The notes: a model not told the origin generated them from the letters alone. Numbered from the stretch's first letter, positions 1 to 8,450 are shown. The stretch is 11,499 bases of DNA from Cephalothrix spiralis (GCA_032353305.1 JAUCNG010372038.1:1-11499); one strand, 5' to 3'. Translations and numbers: made by a program.

Positions 1-461
1 TCGATTCTGTCACTATACATCGTCAGGCACCATTACATATACGATAAGTGCATCCATAACCTAATGTATGACGACAAGGGGCCGTACGTATCAAAATTCA
101 GAAACTCCACATATTATTTAAAAAAAAATCTATATTTTTCACAATTTAACCGGAAGTAGTAGGCTCAGGGAAGTCTGATTGGTTTTATATGTCATAATAG
201 TATGTGACTACACATCGCCAGTCATGACCTGAAGGGGGCCGTATCTAAATACATTTATAAAATATTTTTGAAAAATGACAATTTCGTTCGCAATTTAACC
301 GGAAGTAGATTATAGAAGTTTTATTGGCTTACATATCCGCTCCAACAATATAGGATAAAATTTTTGATTTGGGCAATTGATTTTTAAAATTGCATTGTAG
401 GACCAGAGTTTGATTATAAAAGTTAGGACTAGAGGGGTTGATTATAAAAGTGGTGATTTAC
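1..461. other. Intron or 3' flank of paralog B with a diverged tandem repeat
   Basis: No exon was found here. If paralog B makes a long tail, this is the start of the intron after the 23-bp microexon. It holds two related segments (about 12-192 and 206-337) and a short repeat of TTGATTATAAAAGT near 411-424 and 438-451. Confidence 0.55.
12..337. repeat. Diverged tandem repeat, two units
   Basis: Segments at about 12-192 and 206-337 share several blocks in the same order: ACTAnACATCG, GGGGCCGTA, a T-rich tract, AATTTAACCGGAAGTAG (143-159 and 292-308) and a block ending ATTGGnTTnnATAT. The second unit lacks about 45 bases near its start. The common core is spaced 149 bases apart. Confidence 0.5.
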
Positions 462-484
462 CCAATTCATGTTCATTAGAGTTT
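462..484 (-). CDS. Paralog B exon 11: 23-bp cytoplasmic microexon
   Basis: Acceptor TTTTTATTTCAG and donor TTGG|GTAAAT enclose 23 bases. The exon enters in phase 2 and leaves in phase 1, encoding R-NSNEHEL plus one base. It has no recognisable domain. It is supported by position, phase and sequence similarity to the 29-bp exon at 10759-10787, which bridges the transmembrane and tail exons in paralog A. The following exons would lie to the left of the window. Confidence 0.7.
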
Positions 485-3400
485 CTGAAATAAAAATAGA
501 AAAAAATTAGCTTTATCGTAAGTAGCCTCCTTTGTCTTTTGGATAGTTTGAGTTTGTCACATTACGGCTGACCTATATACAAATAGCGATGTGTTTGTAC
601 ATTATCGTTAGTACTTCTACTATAGCTATAACTGGTTCTGTTTTATTTTGTAAAAATGTTTTTGAAAACTGTTAACTGCACTAAGCAATAACTTAAGAAA
701 TTGCGTCCAATGTAATGTTGTTTGGAACTGGACATGACAGCATGTACCTTGGAATTTTGATCCAAATGCAGAAATGAAACCAATGCTTCACATTGTAGCA
801 TCAGTAATTTCAAAAAATTAACAGGCGAATACAATCACCTTGTTTTTTTGCTTTTCCATTTAGCTATTGCTACTGCTACAACGATAACAAGACTGATCCC
901 AAATAGGACACTCACAGTGGCACCGATGTAGATCTGCCATGTTTGACTACTTTCCTCTAAATGATGGGCTAAAGTTGTCTCTGAAATAAAATAATTGAGC
1001 TGATTTGTAATTGAATTCGATCACAAAATAGATTGAGAAGGAAACCATTTAAAAACAACTTACCAATTTTCTGCTTGAGGACTATTTCTATCACATCACT
1101 TAATCCAATTTCGTTTATAATAGTCATTGTATATTGCCCAAAATAATAATTTCTAACAATGATCCACTGTATTATTATTTTGTTATTTTCAAAAAACCCA
1201 AACGAAATGGTTTGAGCACAGTATCTGTTTTTGAATTTACAAGTTATGTTCGCCAAAGGGTTAGCAGAATAGTTTAGGACAATAGATATAGAGTACGTTT
1301 TATTTATCTCAGCAAAATATTCCGGTTTACCTGCAAGAAATATATAGTTGATTTTATTTTTAGTTCGTGTAATTTTATACATTGTACTGACTGTACTGTC
1401 AAGATCTGTAAATAGTCTGCCCTGGGCGCATGCATACAACTTCGACACCAACCCAGGTCGGATCGATATTTTTGGTTGTCGAAAACTTTATTATAGCAGT
1501 GGTGAGTTTAGCCAAATTTTGAATTCTGTATTTCGGGAGGCTGCTTGTGCCTCCAAATGCTTATATTGATGAATATAATTTAGGCCTTTTTACGCAAGTG
1601 TCGTACTGAAAAACAACTACTTCTTTAAATGTAGAGTGGTCCCTCTCCCCATTCCTCCTGTGAAAATCAACTCCAATAGAGTGAAAATTAACTCCATTAT
1701 ACAATTTAGAAAGCAACGTAAGTTTTCATTAGTTATATATATATATATGTATATACTTCTTCGTCCTTTAAAATGGGACACAATAATATGTCAGAATTAT
1801 GGTGACCTTCTTTTCGCTGAGGCCAAAAAGATAATATGTTCCTTATTTTCAATATCATGCATGTATTGTATTATTTGTATGCCCGTATATTGGACTCCAA
1901 ACCTGAACAAAATCCAAAGTTTAATTTTTCACAAATGATTTAGCTTTACCCAATAGGAACCATACATCATTACCGGTATATTCTTAGCAAATAGCAATTT
2001 TCACTTCCAGTATGTATAAATTTGCGTTTTCTTTTAGTTTACATTCGAACTTACCTATTGTTCTAACTTCAAGATGGTTAGTGAATTGACTTGGTATTCC
2101 AAGTTTTAGTGGCACAGCTTGGACTCGAAATAAGTAAAATGTGTTAACCTTTAAATCCACTACCATCCATTCCACCTTTTCCTTGTATCCTTGGTCTCTA
2201 ATTTTGTAAATTGCTTTTGCTTGTGACCACATATTATCCACCGTCTTGTATTTGTAAGGCTTGTATTGAACAGTAAATGTTTTGTTTAAACCTCCGCTGA
2301 AGGATGATGTCCATTGTAGTAATACAGTTGTTGATGTTTTCTGTAGTACCTTGAAACTCTTTGGAATTTGAGCTTGACCTAAAAAAGTTCATATGATTTA
2401 CTGACTATTTTGCTAGGTACTGTAGTTCAATTCTGAAACTATGTGTGTTCCGGAAGATGGCTTTAGCCAGAGCCAGTTTTAGAACGTGTGCAGCTTCGCA
2501 AATTTTCGGAGGATTATTTTTTAGTGATGAGGTATAGTGATTACAGATTTTAGTTCAGTTACAATCTCGAATCACGTGTTATGGTGTTGCTAACTAACAA
2601 ACTAACAAACTACGAAAAAAGATTTAAAAATAAATGTATATCGAAAGTTGAACAATTTAGTAGCTATAGTAATAGTATTAATAAACAGCAAATAAAATAT
2701 CTTACCATTTGCTTGAAGGTTAATAAAAATGTCAGTTGATCCAATTTTATTTGTAACCATGAAAATATACTGTCCATATGATTTATCATTAACCATATCC
2801 CACATAACACGGAGATTGTTATTTAAAAATACTGTTATGACATTAGATGAATTGCATATGGAATTGTTGAAAGAACAGTCCACATAATTTACAACCGGAT
2901 TTGCTGATATGTCTAAGTTTACTTCTTTACGTTGATCTATTTCAGCGATATATGTTATATTGGTATTGTCCATATAAAGGAGTTTTGGCTTATCTGAAGG
3001 AAAATGAGATTTTGTTAGTTAATCATATAGTACTATTTATTGTAATCAGACTTGTTAAACATTGTTTCTGCAGAAAAATTTTAAACAGTAAATAATTGTA
3101 GTTTATATGGCCTTCAAAATATCTTGCAGAAAAACTTAAATTGGATATTGATGATAACATCATTTGGACTAATTATGGATACAATTTTTGTCAATTCTAA
3201 AAAAATGAAATTCGAATTCTGTTTTGTTCTATATTTGCATATAAAATTCAATATGGGCCAACGCTACAGTTTAAAAGACTACTTTTATTGCAACTCAAAT
3301 ATAGTGCATTAAGGCATTTAAGGGCTAAAGTTTGGTAAAAAATGAGATTTAGATTCAATAGCTGAGGTATCGTACTTGAAGGCATAATCGTCATATTATT

Positions 3401-6400
3401 TTTTGGGGGTCGGATGGATACTAAGAAATGTCCGGAAAATTGCGAAAATACGCAAATTTTTTTAATGTTTAGAAAAGTCAAATTATCTCGAAATCTAAAC
3501 GGTAGGGAATACATTGTATATTCAGTTCAACTTTTTGGGCTCTCAAAATGATTATCTACAACTGGTATGAAGGATTTTTTTAAATCATACGGTTTCGATT
3601 TAATTTGATTGAATTTGTATTGTTGGAATTATACGAAACCGAAACTGTAGCTTTAGGTCATATAGGCCTATACCAGTCTCTTAAAATTTGGTTACTTAAT
3701 AAATTATGTGTTATCAAATGCTAAACTTACATTGTACTGTCAATATATATGGTTCTTTAGAATTCTTCTTTTCCATTAATTGAATTGTACTTGCTGAGCA
3801 GGTATATTTTGCATCATTGTCGTTTCTCGATACAGTAGGGTTGTATATCACAAGAGGTCCATGGCCCTCTTTTACTGGATTAATATCGCCATTTCTGAAT
3901 ATTTTCAATCTTGGTTGAGGATAACTTGATGCATGGCATTTGATTAATATTTTTTTTCCTTCATTAACTGGACTGTTTGGGCCCTCCATAATTATTTTAT
4001 CTGGTAAATCTGAAAAATACAGAGTTTGTTCTCAAATTTTAATCGCAATACATCTTGTATACGTGTACATGCAAATGATCTTTAAAAAAATTACATTTAA
4101 CAACTATTATATCTACAAAGCCTATTATCATAATATATACGTGCTCAAATACAATAAATCTTTCTATTATTTTTGATGAAAACAACCGCAACAAATTGTT
4201 ATGGCAAATTATGATATTGAAATAGAAACTGATTAATGATAATAGTTTATTGTGAGCGTTTTGAGTTAACGACTAACAAAATTGATAACAGAACGCAAGT
4301 AATATACAATTTGATGATACTTCAAAATTATATTATCAAACAAATTTCGGAGCAGCACTTGCACGTTTACTAAAGATAGAAAAAATATATATTAGAGCAT
4401 TAAATTATTTTCAAAAATTAGAATGTCATACCAGAAATTTATTACATAAGATTTGTGAAATGACGTTGGCAGTAACTTTTACCAGACCGAATTTGGCACT
4501 AGTATATAACTTAACGGCCGCTAACACGAGAGAGCAAACCCGGTCACTACTTCGTTCCTTAATCTGCGATTTTCTAGACCTCTAAATATGCATAAACAGT
4601 TCTGCAACCTTTCTTTCGGAATTCGTCGCATTTTTTTAATCATTATGTTTTATGCAATACTCAGGAATCAAATTGAGGGGGGGGGGGATTTGCGGCCGTT
4701 AAAGTATAGTTAGTCCCACATACGAGTGGGTATCAGTATATACTGAGAAATTTAGCAACTTTAAAGAAATCGTTTCATACCGCATCTATAAACCTCTAGT
4801 CATACTTACATATAACTTGTAATTTGTGGTCCTTTGAAGTTTTATTACCAAGCGTAGCATATCCTGGAGCATAAACCATACAAAAATATACAGTATTATG
4901 ATTTTCCTTTGATGCAATGATGATTTCCCAAATGCGAGTCGCGTCTTTACACACTTCCTCTTTCACATTGTCCAGACCTTTTTGTGACATTAAACAAAGC
5001 CTTGGAAAAGGATTGGGTACACCCACATAGTTTAATTTACAGCTACTCAACACATGCGAACCTGTTGGTACTGGAGCGTTGTCAGCTACACCATTATATT
5101 TGACATCAGGAAGAACTGAAAAAAGTTACGACAAAATGTAGCTTGTAAAGTGGTGATGGTATAATTTTCATGGCGAAGATACTGAAATCAAGAAATTTCA
5201 CTATATAGCATATGATGCTGTGTACGTATACGTAAATGCTTAAAAAGGAAAAGCGTATACTTACAGAAAATATTTAATCTTTCTGTTGCTACCAAAAATG
5301 TGTTATTCTTTTTGTATGCCAGTCTACAGGATATGTTTGCATTGTTTAGATATTTTGTAGCTTTTATCTTTATTCGGCTACATGATATAAACTTCTTGTT
5401 GATCTTTTGTTCAGTGCATTGCTCTACTCTGCGAATGTGATCCCAAGGGTGATCATTTAAGAGCCACATCATCTCGTAACTAGGAAATGCTAGATCTGTT
5501 CGGCATTCGGCTCCAATATCTTCATTTTCAATGTAGCTTAATGATAAATTAAGTATTTCCAAATGATGTGGTGCAGCTGAAATTATTTAACCTATTAAAA
5601 GGTTCAATCTTGTAAAATTTGTTTACATAACAAGGAATGAATTCTAAAACTTTTTTGATCGCGATATAGATTAAATCTGCATTGTTGCTCATGCTGAAGA
5701 TTCTCTCAGTTGGTTCGTCCATTTTTTCTTCTTGTCATTTTGAACGATTAGCGGTTATAGAGTTATTGCACGAGGGGCGCGGGCGCGCGGCGTCCGTGTG
5801 GAGTAACGGTTTTATCCCACGGAAACGGAAACGTTACGAGTGTAATAACTTTTTTTCAAAATTAATTTGAAAAAACGGCAATTTTTTAGGAATTTTAAGA
5901 TAGATTGTCGACATATTAAATAAAAAATTCATGGGGTTAGGGACCCAAGGCCCGGCTCTGGAGGGCCCATAAATTGCAACGCAACAGGTCATTTAAATAG
6001 GTCAATTTAGTATTAATTATGGTGAAAGTTAAAAATGATCGCAGAGTGTTGCGATTTATTTCACAATAGCTTATCAAAAAATAAAAATAAGGTTAAATTA
6101 GACATTTAAAATTTTCGATCCTAGAGGTGATTAAAGGTCAAATAGGTATTTTTTGGACCTTAGGGCCAAATCTATTTTTTCTCTCCTAGGGTTTTGATCC
6201 CAGCTTAATAAAACTTGTATGGTAGCATCATTAAACCATGAACTACAATAGTTTGATCAGTTAAGTTCATATTTACGCCGCGTCAAGGAGTCATTTCCAT
6301 GTGAGCTCCGTCGCGCCAGTGCAGTGGCGTATTTTTATATCAATACTAACGTAAATCTATTTGTTTTGACCTAATTTTAATAAAAAATAGTTAAAAATAT

Positions 6401-8450
6401 TAATTTTTGACGAATTTTGGAATTTTGTCGGGACGGGTGCTTAAAAAAATAATTGATGCCGGAGGTCTCTTTCGGTGTCAGAAATTATTTTCTAGAATGC
6501 TCGTAATACTTCTATAGTCATATCAGATCATAATTGGGGTTAGGCGCCAACCCTGGCGTCATTTGGCCCGGAACCCATTTTTGCCAAAATATATTTTTTG
6601 GGTTCCTTTTCGAGAACCTGCGGCGGTGTCGCCAGCCGATATTCTGGTTTGGATAGTATTGAAGAATTTTGCGAAGAAAGAAACGATCTGAGACCATAAA
6701 AATATTGAAATTGAGCTAATGTAAAAAATGATTTAACCCCGATTGTGGACCAAAATGTGCTCCTGAAGCCCCGGAACCTTCTTTTTTGTTAAAGTGTTCT
6801 TTGGATGTTACTTCATATTTGTACAAAAAATTCAGCTTTCTACATTTATCCATAGTCGAGATCATTTAAGAAGGCCGAATGAGCCCCCCCCCTTCAGATT
6901 CGAGCTCAAAAAGGCCCTTCAGGAATAGGGTTAATCACTTTCCATTCGCTATATTTATCATCCTCAATACCAGTTTTAACAACTATAAGTAATGTATAAC
7001 AGTGAGTGTGACTTGGTACGTACCTGACACTTTAACAATAACTGGTTCTGATTTCATACTACACACAGTTAATTTACTTTTCCCAAACCTCTCAATGCAC
7101 AAAAACGTCTTGCCGTGATCATGTACTGTAATGTTGTGCATAACCAATATAATGTCTTTTGTATTGTATTTACATTTTTGAGTTATTCTCATATCTTCTG
7201 ATGCAACTGCACATTGTTTCTTTCTCCTTCGTCGAATTGCAGTCACATAAGTATCATTTCTAGGAGCATAAGTATCATTTCTAGGAGGAGTCGAATAAAC
7301 TATTGATCCTTTAGCATAATCCCCGGAGAAGTAACATGTTATTTCAATTGACTCTCCTTCCTCAAAGTAATCTTTATTAGGTAAGGCTATTGGTTTTTGC
7401 TTATTCACACAGGCTTTGTGACCTAAATTCGGCGCTTAAAGTATAAGAAAACGCATTAATTGAGTAAATTACACAGCATTAAACAGAAACAAGGACGGAG
7501 GAACCCATCCGTTAGTCTGACGAATCTGACACTTTGTCAAACAACGTCCCCTAGTCTGACATTTTGTTTTAATCTCTACTGTTACCAAAAATCCCGGCTT
7601 TAGTTTGCAATACTACAAGATATAAGTGTTAAGATCTTTTGTGCTTCGATCTCTCACCGACCTATTGAAATTAAATTGAAATACTGACTGAGCTGAGGAT
7701 TCGAGATGGGATCTCTCACCTGATTTAGTAAATTTGCTACTGCTTCGAGGTAAAAAACCTCTAAGTATGACATAAGAATAAAGAATTTCCAAAAGATGGT
7801 ATATCAAATGAAAGGCATCGCAGATAAGTTTGAAAAAAAATTTCCACCGCGTGCAAATCCTGACATTTTAGCATACGAACTCTAATTTTAGGGGTGTATG
7901 GGTCTTTTTGAAGAAAGAAAAAGGATGAAATATCATGTACATTGTATGTCTGAATTTGCATGCAGCACTTTGACACTCGAACGGTTCTGTAGGACAGATT
8001 ATTCTTTTCTGGAAGTCACATGGGGAAGAAAGTCCCCGAAAGGGATTTGTTTGCATGATAATGATCTATAAGCGACACATATTGTACACAGGCCTATAAA
8101 GAGGCTAATTAAAGCTATTTAACTTGTATGGCAAGCAGCAGGAAATATAGAATATGCATGCAGAAAAAAGTGATATTACCTAAATATTCAGATGTTAAAA
8201 TAAGGAGTATGGTAAATCTAAATAGTTATAAAAAGAAATGTAATAACCTTTATTAGCCTACACATCTTTGTTATTTGTCTTTTTTCTATGTGGATGGCAT
8301 GCGTTTTCAACAACAATAAATGTGCAGGAATCATGGAAAACCATGATGGATACCATACCAAGGACACAATTTTTATTACATGATGGCAACCATAATAAAA
8401 AGAATGGTATTGACATATACTTACATTGAAATCTTTTCCGCGTTCACCAT
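462..8450 (-). CDS. Paralog B: Ig/FN3 transmembrane receptor-like gene (start codon present, 3' end runs off the left edge)
   Basis: Coding exons in transcript order are 8450-8425, 8217-8180, 7422-7024, 5576-5265, 5115-4810, 4009-3731, 2993-2706, 2378-2055, 1330-1064, 980-839 and 484-462. Every intron has GT/AG borders and every junction keeps one open frame. The domain exons are all phase 1 at both ends. The order is signal peptide, four Ig domains, an atypical Ig-like domain, FN3, a second atypical Ig-like domain, one membrane helix and a cytoplasmic start. If the last donor is not used, translation stops at 835-837 and the protein has 794 residues. Known Ig/FN3 proteins of this layout act in cell adhesion or recognition at the cell surface, and that role is inferred here. 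No specific family was recognised; nephrin-like proteins also have Ig domains followed by FN3, but an Ig-like domain after FN3 does not fit them. The ligand is unknown. Confidence 0.85.
485..838 (-). other. Paralog B intron 10, or 3'UTR of the short isoform
   Basis: This 354-bp segment lies between the transmembrane exon and the microexon. Its counterpart in paralog A is 358 bp, with patches of similarity near both ends. The open frame after the TGA has no domain. Confidence 0.6.
642..647 (-). promoter_or_regulatory. Possible polyadenylation signal for the short isoform of paralog B
   Basis: AATAAA on the minus strand lies about 190 bases past the read-through stop at 835-837. If used, it would end a transcript that retains the start of the intron and encodes the short-tailed receptor. 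AATAAA is common in AT-rich introns by chance. Confidence 0.35.
835..980 (-). CDS. Paralog B exon 10: transmembrane exon, with stop if read through
   Basis: The exon enters in phase 1 (acceptor TTTATTTCAG) and encodes a 16-residue juxtamembrane stretch ending in SSQTWQ, a helix from IYIGATVS through VAVAIA (about 24 hydrophobic residues), and a basic stop-transfer anchor KWKSKKTR. Read through, it ends in TGA at 835-837. Alternatively the exon ends at 839 with donor ACAAG|GTGATT in phase 2 and joins the microexon at 462-484. The helix followed by Lys/Arg fits a type I membrane protein. The exon is strongly similar to 11142-11263 in paralog A. Confidence 0.9.
1064..1330 (-). CDS. Paralog B exon 9: membrane-proximal atypical Ig-like domain 6
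   Basis: This 89-codon exon, phase 1 at both ends, covers residues about 658-747. It is homologous to exon 7: SANPLANITCKFKNRYC parallels SANPVVNYVDCSFNNSIC, and FGQYTMTIINEIG parallels YGQYIFMVTNKIG. The F-strand Cys is replaced by Met, and a CX6C pair is kept. The Trp is in IIQWIIV. Sequons include NKT and NIT. The acceptor is TTTCTTGCAG and the donor AAATTG|GTAAGT. Paralog A has the same exon at the right edge of the window. Confidence 0.87.
1331..2054 (-). other. Paralog B intron 8
   Basis: This is 724 bp of intron between FN3 and the last Ig-like exon. It contains a short TA-rich tract near 1735-1755. Open frames on either strand show no domain and no splice support. Confidence 0.7.
2055..2378 (-). 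CDS. Paralog B exon 8: fibronectin type III domain
   Basis: This 108-codon exon, phase 1 at both ends, covers residues about 550-658. FN3 hallmarks are present in order: IPKSF at strand A, TTVLLQWTSSFSGG with the strand-B Trp, FTVQYK at strand C, VVDLKVNTFYLFRVQAV with the Leu-Tyr core of strands E-F, and LEVRTIG at the end. One sequon (NKT) precedes strand C. The acceptor is AACTTTTTTAG and the donor ATAG|GTAAGT. FN3 modules usually act as spacers or contact surfaces in cell-surface receptors. Confidence 0.92.
2706..2993 (-). CDS. Paralog B exon 7: atypical Ig-like domain 5
   Basis: This 96-codon exon, phase 1 at both ends, covers residues about 454-550. The end of the domain reads SYGQYIFMVTNKIGSTD, matching the Ig F-G pattern YxCxAxNxxG, but Phe stands where Cys should be. 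The B-strand Cys (VDCSF) is followed by another Cys six residues on (CSFNNSIC). A Trp is present in VMWDMV. It is clearly related to the exon at 1064-1330. Sequons include NIT and NSS. The acceptor is TTTTCCTTCAG and the donor AATG|GTAAGA. Confidence 0.85.
2994..3730 (-). other. Paralog B intron 6
   Basis: This is 737 bp of AT-rich intron between Ig4 and Ig5. A minus-strand open frame at 3248-3514 lacks Ig hallmarks. An imperfect inverted pair around 3586-3650 (GGTTTCG and CGAAACC) is the only local structure noticed. Confidence 0.65.
3731..4009 (-). CDS. Paralog B exon 6: I-set-like Ig domain 4
   Basis: This 93-codon exon, phase 1 at both ends, covers residues about 361-454. It is the most canonical Ig domain in the gene: VNEGKKILIKCHASSYPQP for the A'-B strands, then LKIFRNG with Ile where the C-strand Trp normally sits, and NDNDAKYTCSAS with the F-strand Cys. 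It has only the two canonical cysteines, unlike the three domains before it. The acceptor is TATTTTTCAG and the donor GTACAAT|GTAAGT. Confidence 0.9.
4010..4809 (-). other. Paralog B intron 5
   Basis: This is 800 bp of intron between Ig3 and Ig4. It contains the possible inverted-repeat element at 4495-4717 and a run of 11 G at 4677-4687. No exon was seen. Confidence 0.65.
4495..4717. mobile_element. Possible short inverted-repeat (MITE-like) element
   Basis: The ends carry an 11-base exact inverted repeat, TTAACGGCCGC at 4511-4521 and its reverse complement at 4692-4702. Similarity continues imperfectly outward for about 15 more bases (ACTA near each end). At about 220 bp it has no coding capacity. 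I could not identify a convincing target-site duplication, so the exact ends are uncertain and the assignment is tentative. Confidence 0.35.
4810..5115 (-). CDS. Paralog B exon 5: Ig domain 3
   Basis: This 102-codon exon, phase 1 at both ends, covers residues about 259-361. The B-strand Cys is in LSSCKLNYVG and the F-strand Cys in TVYFCMVYAPG. An extra pair sits at RLCLMS and EEVCKD, 15 residues apart. The C-strand Trp is absent; its place is taken by the RLCLM segment. The acceptor is CTTTTTTCAG and the donor TTATAT|GTAAGTATG. One sequon (NKT) lies near the C-terminus. Confidence 0.88.
5265..5576 (-). CDS. Paralog B exon 4: Ig domain 2
   Basis: This 104-codon exon, phase 1 at both ends, covers residues about 155-259. 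The B-strand Cys is in IGAECRTD, the C-strand Trp in EMMWLLND and the F-strand Cys in NISCRLAY. An extra cysteine pair lies between them (EQCTEQ and FISCSR), as in Ig1 and Ig3. Sequons include NLS, NIS and NNT. The acceptor is TAATTTCAG and the donor TTTTCT|GTAAGTAT. A C2-type Ig fold is the best reading. The intron to the next exon is only 149 bp. Confidence 0.88.
5577..7023 (-). other. Paralog B intron 3 (largest intron), repeat-like composition
   Basis: This 1447-bp intron lies between Ig1 and Ig2. Its composition is uneven: a GC-rich knot near 5772-5795 and scattered GGCCC/CCCGG blocks around 5945-5970, 6540-6620 and 6770-6780 in otherwise AT-rich sequence, plus a run of 9 C at 6884-6892. 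Several pieces look like remnants of dispersed repeats, but I could not define ends or a coding region. No missing Ig exon was found. Confidence 0.5.
7024..7422 (-). CDS. Paralog B exon 3: N-terminal Ig domain (Ig1)
   Basis: This 133-codon exon, phase 1 at both ends, covers residues about 22-155. The B-strand cysteine is in IEITCYF and the F-strand cysteine in HGKTFLCIER, preceded by the usual D-x-G-type turn (VHDHGKTF). It is longer than an average Ig exon because of an insert that carries two further cysteines (QCAV and QKCKY, 14 residues between), a basic run RRRRKK and a duplicated PRNDTY segment. Two more cysteines lie near the ends (KACVN and TVCSM). The C-strand Trp is missing. Three N-glycosylation sequons are visible (NDT twice, NIT once). 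The acceptor is AATTTAG and the donor TCAG|GTACGT. Confidence 0.88.
7246..7287 (-). repeat. 21-bp perfect tandem duplication inside the Ig1 coding exon
   Basis: Two identical 21-base units (7246-7266 and 7267-7287) lie in frame and encode PRNDTY followed by Ala in one copy and Val in the other. Each carries an N-glycosylation sequon (NDT). The duplicate adds seven residues without shifting the frame. Confidence 0.95.
7423..8179 (-). other. Paralog B intron 2
   Basis: This is 757 bp between the signal-peptide microexon and Ig1. Short direct repeats are visible (ATCTCTCACC near 7650 and 7711; GTCTGACRWWTYTG near 7515 and 7554). Overlapping short open frames here have no recognisable domain. 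Confidence 0.65.
8180..8217 (-). CDS. Paralog B exon 2: 38-bp signal-peptide microexon
   Basis: The acceptor follows a pyrimidine-rich tract and reads ACTATTTAG. The donor is TTTAG|GTAATA. The exon enters in phase 2 and leaves in phase 1. It encodes the hydrophobic core FTILLILTSEYLG. Joined to exon 1 it gives a normal signal peptide: a short charged N-region ending in Lys, a core of about ten hydrophobic residues and a small-residue end. A signal peptide split with a microexon as its second half is also known in vertebrate Ig receptors such as KIR and LILR. There is no other way to enter the Ig exons in frame that I could find. Confidence 0.75.
8425..8450 (-). CDS. Paralog B exon 1: start codon and first part of signal peptide
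   Basis: The 26 coding bases begin with ATG at 8448-8450, in a strong initiation context (A at -3, G at +4), and encode MVNAEKIS plus two bases. The donor reads AAT|GTAAGTATA, close to consensus. The exon ends in phase 2, which matches the next exon exactly and makes an Ile codon at the junction. An upstream ATG at 8503-8505 lies in another frame and would make a short uORF. This start was chosen because it alone feeds a hydrophobic signal sequence in frame into the Ig exons. The 5' end of the transcript is not determined. Confidence 0.75.

Noticed and set aside
643-834. Minus-strand open frame directly after the transmembrane exon stop
   Set aside because: It begins just past the TGA and has no domain; it is intron or short-isoform 3'UTR.
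1735-1755. TA-rich microsatellite-like tract
   Set aside because: It is short and ordinary for AT-rich introns.
1348-1938. Plus-strand open frames
   Set aside because: They are antisense to the gene, within an intron, with no recognisable domain or splice context.
3248-3514. Minus-strand 88-codon open frame in intron 6
   Set aside because: It has no Ig or FN3 pattern and no suitable acceptor and donor in phase 1; the gene is in frame without it.
4677-4687. Run of 11 G, and runs of 9-10 C at 6884-6892 and 9066-9075
   Set aside because: They are simple homopolymers in non-coding sequence with no associated structure.
7613-8056. Three overlapping short minus-strand open frames
   Set aside because: They lie in intron 2, overlap one another in different frames and show no domain.
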